Made by a program: the position numbers and the translations under genes. From Sphingobacteriales bacterium (GTDB taxonomy: Bacteria > Bacteroidota > Bacteroidia > Chitinophagales > CAIOSU01): a stretch of 64,000 nt of DNA. The notes beneath the pieces were generated by a model. It did not search any database and was not told the origin of the DNA. It saw nothing but the letters and a program-made list of their open reading frames with translations. Shown piece after piece: positions 58,936-64,000 of the stretch (its first letter is position 1; every line of letters begins with the position of its first letter). The stretch lies in NCBI GenBank assembly GCA_027483645.1, contig JAIXUD010000002.1, positions 276,547 to 340,546 of the forward strand, given 5' to 3'.

Positions 58936-61167
58936 TTGGGTTTTATTAAAAATTTCTACTACTCTTTTCCTATTCAGTTGTTATTGATGCACTTCAAAAA
59001 GCATCACGTACTTCTGGTAATATGGATATTGCTTTTTTTTTCCGCCAGTGGCCAGTTCGGGCAATTATATGGCATCCGCTACCTTTTTTGGAATCCAGAA
59101 TATTTAGGCTCTGTCAATTTTGTTGGATTTGCCATAGTGGGGGCGGCGTTCGGGGGGTTTATCATGACCTGGAACATTACCACTTATATCCTCGAAAGTT
59201 CGCGCTTCCATTTCTTAGCCACTTTTGAGCGCCCGTTTGCTATATACTGCTTAAATAATAGCTTGCTGCCATTGGGTTTTGTACTGTTGTACTTGTTTTA
59301 CATGGTCGATTTCCAAAACAACAGCGACCAAATGATGGCTAAGGATGCTTTGCTGTTTATTGGAGGGTTTATAGCGGGTTTACTGTTGCTAATTTTCACA
59401 TCAGCCATCTACTTTCAAACTACCAACAAGAATGTATTTAACCTTTTCAGCCTCAACCTAAAGGAAATAAAAAAGGTAAGCAGGAAGGTTAGCTTGCGCG
59501 AAGACAATCGCTGGCAAGATATATTGAACCGCGAAGAAGAGTTTAGGGTGGACTTTTACCTAACCATGAGCCTAGGTGTGCGCCACATTCGCAGCGTGAA
59601 GCACTATGAGGAAAAGATGCTGCGCGACGTATTTAGGCAAAACCACTTAAATGCTTTTATTATAGAGTCGGTAACCATTGTATTTGTGTTCGGCCTAGGC
59701 TTTTTGCTCGACTATGAGTTTTTCCGTATACCGGCCGTGGCCAGTGGCGTGCTGCTTTTGGCTATCTTGGTTTCGCTTGCAGGCGTGCTCGATTTTTGGT
59801 TTAAAACTTGGAAGGGCTTTGCTTTCTTTGCCATCATTATACTGGTAAACTTTGTACTGCTTAAGTTTGAGATTATTACCTACTCCAACAAAGCTTATGG
59901 CCTTAACTACAATACCGAGCCAGCAGAATATAGCTATAGTAGCCTTGATGCCCTCTCCAGCCCGGAGAACGTATACGAAGACCGCAAGAATACCATTGAA
60001 ATACTAAACAACTGGAAGAAAAAGACTGGGTTGGCCAAACCCAAAATGGTGATATTAAACTTTAGTGGTGGTGGACTGGGTGCGGCTACGTTTTCGGTAG
60101 CCATCATGCAACATGCCGATAGCATATTAGGGGGCAAGTTGATGTTGAATACGGCAATGATGACGGGCGCTTCTGGCGGGATGATCGGGGCCGCTTACTG
60201 GAGGGAATTATACTTATTGCAGGTGCTTGGCCAAATTGACAACATTTACGATAGTACCTACATTAGGCACATATCCCGCGATTTGCTCAACATAACCATG
60301 GCCACATTGGTGAGTAATGATATGGTATACCCATTGCAAACGTTTAAAGCGGGTGGACAAACGTATCGTAAAGACAGGGGTTATGCTTTTGAGAAGCAAC
60401 TGAATGAAAATACGGAAGGCTTGTTGAGTAAGCCATTGGCTTACTACAAAGATTTTGAAAAGCGCGGCGACATACCGATGATGATATTTTCGCCAACTAT
60501 CATCAACGACCACCGCAGCCTTTACATCGGATCGCAACCGATGAGTTACCTGATGCGCCCTACTGGCAAAGATTACCGTCCGCGCAATACGGATGTTGAC
60601 GGGGTTGACTTTCAGCGCATGTTTGGCGAGCAAGGCGCCGATAGCTTGCTTATCTCCAGCGCCATTCGTATGAACGCCACTTACCCTTACATACTACCCT
60701 TTGTGGCACTGCCCACCAAACCGGTTGTGAAAGTAATGGACGCTGGCATGCGCGATAATTACGGCCTGCTTACCTCTGCTAAGTTTATTTATGCCTTTAA
60801 AGACTGGATTCAAAAAAACACTTCGGGCGTGGTGGTGTTTCAAGTAAGGCAATACAAGCGCGAACGTGAAATAGTAAGCTACGAGCGTGAAACCTTTTTG
60901 AGCAGCCTGCTCTCGCCCATTTCTAATGTGTACGCCAATCTTACTGCTGTGCAGGATTATCAGCAAACGTATTTACTAAATGCTGTAAGCGAAGCGCTCA
61001 ACGGCAAGGTAGAGCTGATAACGGTAGAATATAACCCCCAGAAGAAGGAAGAAGAGGCCTCACTAAGTTTCCACTTAACCAATAAGGAGAAAGCCGACAT
61101 TATCCGCACTATCAACGACCCTCAAGTACAGGCCGGCTTAAGGCAATTAGAAGAAATGTTGAAGTAG
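58936..61167 (+). CDS. Patatin-like phospholipase with a large membrane domain
   Basis: 743 residues, TTG start (family members begin MGFIKNFYYSFPIQLLL-like). About seven hydrophobic segments occupy residues 15-310, then a cytoplasmic or soluble patatin domain with the oxyanion-hole SGGGLGAA near residue 373, the nucleophile Ser413 in TGASGGMIG and the Asp of the dyad in VMDAGMRDNYG near residue 602. Patatins are lipid acyl hydrolases; here the membrane domain suggests action on inner-membrane lipids. A TATCTTCG -7-like element lies at 58910-58917. Confidence 0.85.
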   Translation: MGFIKNFYYSFPIQLLLMHFKKHHVLLVIWILLFFSASGQFGQLYGIRYLFWNPEYLGSVNFVGFAIVGAAFGGFIMTWNITTYILESSRFHFLATFERPFAIYCLNNSLLPLGFVLLYLFYMVDFQNNSDQMMAKDALLFIGGFIAGLLLLIFTSAIYFQTTNKNVFNLFSLNLKEIKKVSRKVSLREDNRWQDILNREEEFRVDFYLTMSLGVRHIRSVKHYEEKMLRDVFRQNHLNAFIIESVTIVFVFGLGFLLDYEFFRIPAVASGVLLLAILVSLAGVLDFWFKTWKGFAFFAIIILVNFVLLKFEIITYSNKAYGLNYNTEPAEYSYSSLDALSSPENVYEDRKNTIEILNNWKKKTGLAKPKMVILNFSGGGLGAATFSVAIMQHADSILGGKLMLNTAMMTGASGGMIGAAYWRELYLLQVLGQIDNIYDSTYIRHISRDLLNITMATLVSNDMVYPLQTFKAGGQTYRKDRGYAFEKQLNENTEGLLSKPLAYYKDFEKRGDIPMMIFSPTIINDHRSLYIGSQPMSYLMRPTGKDYRPRNTDVDGVDFQRMFGEQGADSLLISSAIRMNATYPYILPFVALPTKPVVKVMDAGMRDNYGLLTSAKFIYAFKDWIQKNTSGVVVFQVRQYKREREIVSYERETFLSSLLSPISNVYANLTAVQDYQQTYLLNAVSEALNGKVELITVEYNPQKKEEEASLSFHLTNKEKADIIRTINDPQVQAGLRQLEEMLK

Positions 61168-61268
61168 GTTATAGCGTAAGGGCATGTTACGCCAATTCTA
61201 AAGCTTCACAACATGGGATGCCCTGGAAGGGCTAGGGAATGCTAGGATAGGACTTTTTCGCTCAGCGA

Positions 61269-63158
61269 CTATTGCAACACCAATCTTGAATAGGTGCGCT
61301 GCCCATCAATCTCCAACACTGCAATATAAGAGCCTTTGCCAAGGTTCGAGAGGTCAACAGAAAATTCAACTTGGCCGCTTTGTGCTTCTGTTGTGCCTGC
61401 TGCTACTTCTTTACCTGTAAGGTCTACCACCATCCAGTTGGCTTGATGGCTTTGTGGTAGTTGGTAGGTGAAGTTTACAAAGCCCGTGCTAGGGTTAGGG
61501 TAAAGCTCAAAACCAATTTGCGATAACTCAACGGTTTCGATACCGATGCAGCCTACATTTACCCTTACCGCCTTAGTATGCCAGCCATAGTGGTATACTA
61601 TATAGTGTACACCGATTCCAGCGGCTGCAGGGTCGAATACGTTGCCGGTTACGCCTGGGCCAGAAAAGAAGCCAGGCGCCGGGCCAGCCGCAAGGGTAAC
61701 AGGGGTAAACTGTGGCCCACAAAAGGTATCCGCTATTGCAAAGGTAATAGCAGGTGGCACTGCATAAAGTGAGGGAATAGGGTAGGCCCGATAGTGCGGT
61801 TCGTTTACGCGCATATCTAGCATTACGTTTTGCCCAGCACTGTCTACCTCAACAATAGCCGAACCAAGGCCCGTTCCTATGAGCGTATTATTGTTAGGCA
61901 ACCTATAGGCGCTGCCAAAAAAATCGCTTCTTAAGTTAGCAGGCAATACATACTCCCAACGTATGGTGGCGCTATTGTTATAGCCATTTATAAAGTACTC
62001 CGTTACACGGCTTAGGGTGTCTTTGCCTTGGTTGTCAAAAACCATATAGCGGTTTCCGCCTATATTGGTTATGCAGTGTTGTCCTTTGAAACGTTGGCTC
62101 AAGGGTGTTACAAGGGTACCTAAGTTGCCAATGATGAACAAGGTATTGTTATTGTTTGGGTTGATTTTAAATACTTGGCTCGATTTGCGGAATGATAGCA
62201 AGAGGCCGCCATCCACATCTATAGCTAAAGCATTGGCGTGCAGCCAACTACCGCTGCCGGGGAAGGCCGTAAACCAAGTATTGCCCTGCAACTGCTCCAC
62301 CAGGTTATTGGTATCCAGTTCTGCGTCGGCTTCCCAACGCCAAACCACATTGCCTAGTGGGTCTATCTCCAAGATAGCCTCAGCTATTACCAAGCTATCA
62401 TTAGTAGCACCTACATCGCTAAAGTCGAGGCGGATGGGCTTAGCGGCTATGGCCAAATAGTTGCCGTTCGGTTTTTTGATTACTTCATGATGAAAGTAGT
62501 AGTTAGTGTCAACCCCTTGCAATACGGGGTTGTTGAATACGGTTCCATCCAACCCAATTTCCACTATTTCGTGGCAACCGCTTATGGCTACCCGCTCGTT
62601 GGCAACCGGGTAAGCATACTTGCATTGATAGAATCCACCTGTTGCTATAGAGTCAAGGAATTGATACCAAACCATATTTCCTAAGCGATCAAATATTTGG
62701 GCTACATCGCCAAAGGTTGAGGTGCCTAAGCGCATGGTATGGGTCATTACGTAGCCGCCGGTATTGGCCGCGTCAGCAACTGGTATAGAAGTAATGGATG
62801 GTAAGCCAGCCGGTAATGATGCGGTGGTAAGGGTGTTCCAAGTATCGTAATGTATGCCCGTATCGTCGAAAGCTGCAGCGCGAAAGCCATAGTTTTTCTG
62901 AGCTACTAAGCCAACCATGGTAAAGCTATGCGCGCTAGCCGAATCGCTTATGTTAGTATAGCCCCAGATAGTATCGGTGCCATCCAAATAAAAGTACTCA
63001 ACGTATGCTCGAGCTGCAGGACTAACAGAAAAACTGACATCAACCCGTAATACGTTAACAGGCTGTACGTTATAGGTAAAATTGCTAAAGGATATATTGC
63101 CGTAGCAGATGGATAGGGCAACAAAACTCAGCATGCAGGTGGCAACTAGATGCTTCAT
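61269..63158 (-). CDS. Arylsulfotransferase-like protein with type IX sorting domain
   Basis: 629 residues. Signal peptide (…FVALSICYG), an N-terminal fibronectin-like domain, then an ASST-type beta-propeller (about 110-475) with HHEVIKKPNGNYLAI, SWLHANALAIDVDGG, FKGQHCI and NNTLIGTGLG; family members use conserved His for transfer of sulfate between phenolic compounds without PAPS. The C-terminal 80 residues (ELYPNPSTGFVNFTYQ, LVLQ end) are a type A type IX sorting domain. So the protein should be exported to the surface or medium. Substrates unknown. Confidence 0.85.
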   Translation of the reverse strand: MKHLVATCMLSFVALSICYGNISFSNFTYNVQPVNVLRVDVSFSVSPAARAYVEYFYLDGTDTIWGYTNISDSASAHSFTMVGLVAQKNYGFRAAAFDDTGIHYDTWNTLTTASLPAGLPSITSIPVADAANTGGYVMTHTMRLGTSTFGDVAQIFDRLGNMVWYQFLDSIATGGFYQCKYAYPVANERVAISGCHEIVEIGLDGTVFNNPVLQGVDTNYYFHHEVIKKPNGNYLAIAAKPIRLDFSDVGATNDSLVIAEAILEIDPLGNVVWRWEADAELDTNNLVEQLQGNTWFTAFPGSGSWLHANALAIDVDGGLLLSFRKSSQVFKINPNNNNTLFIIGNLGTLVTPLSQRFKGQHCITNIGGNRYMVFDNQGKDTLSRVTEYFINGYNNSATIRWEYVLPANLRSDFFGSAYRLPNNNTLIGTGLGSAIVEVDSAGQNVMLDMRVNEPHYRAYPIPSLYAVPPAITFAIADTFCGPQFTPVTLAAGPAPGFFSGPGVTGNVFDPAAAGIGVHYIVYHYGWHTKAVRVNVGCIGIETVELSQIGFELYPNPSTGFVNFTYQLPQSHQANWMVVDLTGKEVAAGTTEAQSGQVEFSVDLSNLGKGSYIAVLEIDGQRTYSRLVLQ

Positions 63159-63236
63159 TATGACGGTGTTAGCGTACTAAGGTAGCGCTTTTTCTGTTGG
63201 CTGTGAAGCGTTTAGGGCATAAAGCGCGATTTTGTG

Positions 63237-63244
63237 TAGCTTTG
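63237..63244 (+). promoter_or_regulatory. -7 element of the Psd-like gene, probably leaderless
   Basis: Exact TAGCTTTG, four bases before the ATG at 63249. No clear -33 at normal spacing. Confidence 0.45.
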
Positions 63245-63248
63245 CGTT

Positions 63249-63899
63249 ATGAAAAAATGGTTGATAAGAATTGCGATAGTGATAGTGGTGCTAGTAGGTG
63301 CATATTATGCGTTTCATAACCTGTACTTTTTGCGCCTGCCCGATAGAAACGTGCCGAATGATGCATCGGTTTTCGTAAGCCCTGCCGATGGATTGGTATT
63401 TGCTGTAAAAGAGTGGAACCAACTGGAGGAGATAGTACCTAAAGACCTTAATGGCGCCATAAAAGTGATGACAGCAGGCCTTGGTGAGCGCGGCACGCTG
63501 GTGTCCATTACCCTTAACCTGCACAACATACACTACCAACGTGCTATGATAGAGGGCCGCTACCTAAGCAGCGAGTACAAGAAGGGCGAATTTAACAATG
63601 CCTTGGTACACGAAAACGAGTATGGTATGCGCTTTGAAAACGAGCATAACGTAATGCTTTTCGAATCGAGCAAGGGCACTCGCTACAAAGTGATACAGTT
63701 GGCAGGCTTTGCGGCGAGGCGTATTGAAGACTTTATGGTAGCTGGTGGCGAAGCATCCGTAAAACAGGGCGACGTAATAAGCGTAATAAAACTAGGTAGC
63801 CAAGTAACGGTAATCTTCCCTGAAGGCGTAGAAGTATTGGCCAAACCCGGCGATAGGGTTATCGATGGGGAAACCATTTTGGCGCGGGAAAGACAGTAG
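63249..63899 (+). CDS. Short phosphatidylserine decarboxylase-like protein
   Basis: 216 residues. An N-terminal helix (IRIAIVIVVLVGAYYAFHNLYFL) is followed by the decarboxylase core. The SPADG motif with Asp47, NIHYQRAMIEG with His95 and KLGSQVTVIFPEG with the Gly183-Ser184 self-cleavage site correspond to the catalytic Asp-His-Ser of phosphatidylserine decarboxylases. Cleavage would give a small pyruvoyl alpha chain of about 33 residues. It converts phosphatidylserine to phosphatidylethanolamine at the membrane. Shorter than E. coli Psd and of the short (archaeal-like) class; no pssA nearby. Confidence 0.85.
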   Translation: MKKWLIRIAIVIVVLVGAYYAFHNLYFLRLPDRNVPNDASVFVSPADGLVFAVKEWNQLEEIVPKDLNGAIKVMTAGLGERGTLVSITLNLHNIHYQRAMIEGRYLSSEYKKGEFNNALVHENEYGMRFENEHNVMLFESSKGTRYKVIQLAGFAARRIEDFMVAGGEASVKQGDVISVIKLGSQVTVIFPEGVEVLAKPGDRVIDGETILARERQ

Positions 63900-63912
63900 A
63901 CGGTAAACAGTA

Positions 63913-64000
63913 GACACAAGACACAAGACACAAGACACAAGACACAAGACACAAGACACAAGACACAAGACACAAGACACAAGACACAAGACACAAGACA
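63913..64000. repeat. Perfect heptanucleotide array, GACACAA x 12.6, running off the window
   Basis: Uninterrupted GACACAA units from 63913 to the end of the window, without a mismatch that I can find. On the minus strand the frame would encode repeats of CLVSCVL, but there is no support for a gene. It follows the Psd-like stop by 13 bases. Confidence 0.9.

Noticed and set aside
61173..61193. Hairpin GCGTAA-7-TTACGC after the patatin gene
   Set aside because: Only six pairs and no T run; too weak to call a terminator.
63683..63994. Minus-strand frames with CLVSCVL repeats
   Set aside because: They are the translation of the GACACAA array and the antisense of the Psd-like gene; no start or family support.
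63913..64000. CRISPR array
   Set aside because: The repeats are contiguous 7-base units without spacers, and no cas gene is in the window.

Overview
The window reads as chromosomal DNA of a free-living, probably gliding or surface-associated member of the Bacteroidota. The evidence is two very large adhesins with the gliding-motility-associated (type B) C-terminal domain, a PorP/SprF and PorE-like pair, a type A type IX secretion sorting domain, many outer-membrane barrels and TonB receptors, DUF2461, DUF3078, DUF502 and TIGR02757 proteins, promoters of the TAnnTTTG type, and almost no Shine-Dalgarno sites. No rRNA, tRNA, CRISPR array, phage or transposase was seen. The window is almost wholly genes of housekeeping, envelope and secretion function; the accessory signal lies mostly between genes.

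Layout. 1-2.1 kb: the 3' end of a multi-pass transporter, then an AT-richer minus-strand group of two paralogous signal-peptide/tail-anchored proteins, a 34-residue membrane peptide and a 110-residue membrane protein. 2.2-11.8 kb: DUF2461, then a minus-strand surface locus of a 1,861-residue SprB-repeat adhesin, PorP/SprF and a PorE-like OmpA protein. 12-16.9 kb: aspS, a toxin-antitoxin pair whose toxin is cut by a stop codon, an extended SDR, anmK, cytochrome c. 17-20.7 kb: second adhesin (PKD repeats) with an alpha/beta hydrolase. 20.7-29.5 kb: two amidohydrolases, DinB, SDR, small membrane and zinc-ribbon proteins, TIGR02757, trxA. 29.7-38.2 kb: DUF5723-like protein, GNAT, lipoprotein, TonB receptor with a thioredoxin-like partner, class III aminotransferase, DUF502, biotin carrier. 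38.4-48.3 kb: M1 peptidase, uvrA, a LytS/LytTR-type signalling pair. 48.5-64 kb: DUF3078, a secreted 36-residue peptide, PadR-PspC/GIN pair, S41 peptidase, a second receptor-like barrel, beta-helix lipoprotein, membrane patatin, exported arylsulfotransferase, short phosphatidylserine decarboxylase.

The least expected structure is intergenic. At least thirteen gaps carry degenerate tandem repeats with an exact 7-base period but different unit sequences (for example GTCCATC, GACACAA, GTTACGG, TTGGTTA, GTNGACC), several of them within a few tens of bases of a start codon and two arranged as facing inverted arms. A second family consists of roughly 85-100 base palindromes built from 9-base units (ACACTAAGT / ACACAAAGT) that share the same apex sequence at three loci. 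A third is a 150-base element with 30-base inverted ends. These families account for most non-coding sequence in the window and I cannot assign them a mechanism. Starts were chosen from signal peptides, overlaps and promoter positions; functions are family-level inferences from the translated sequence.
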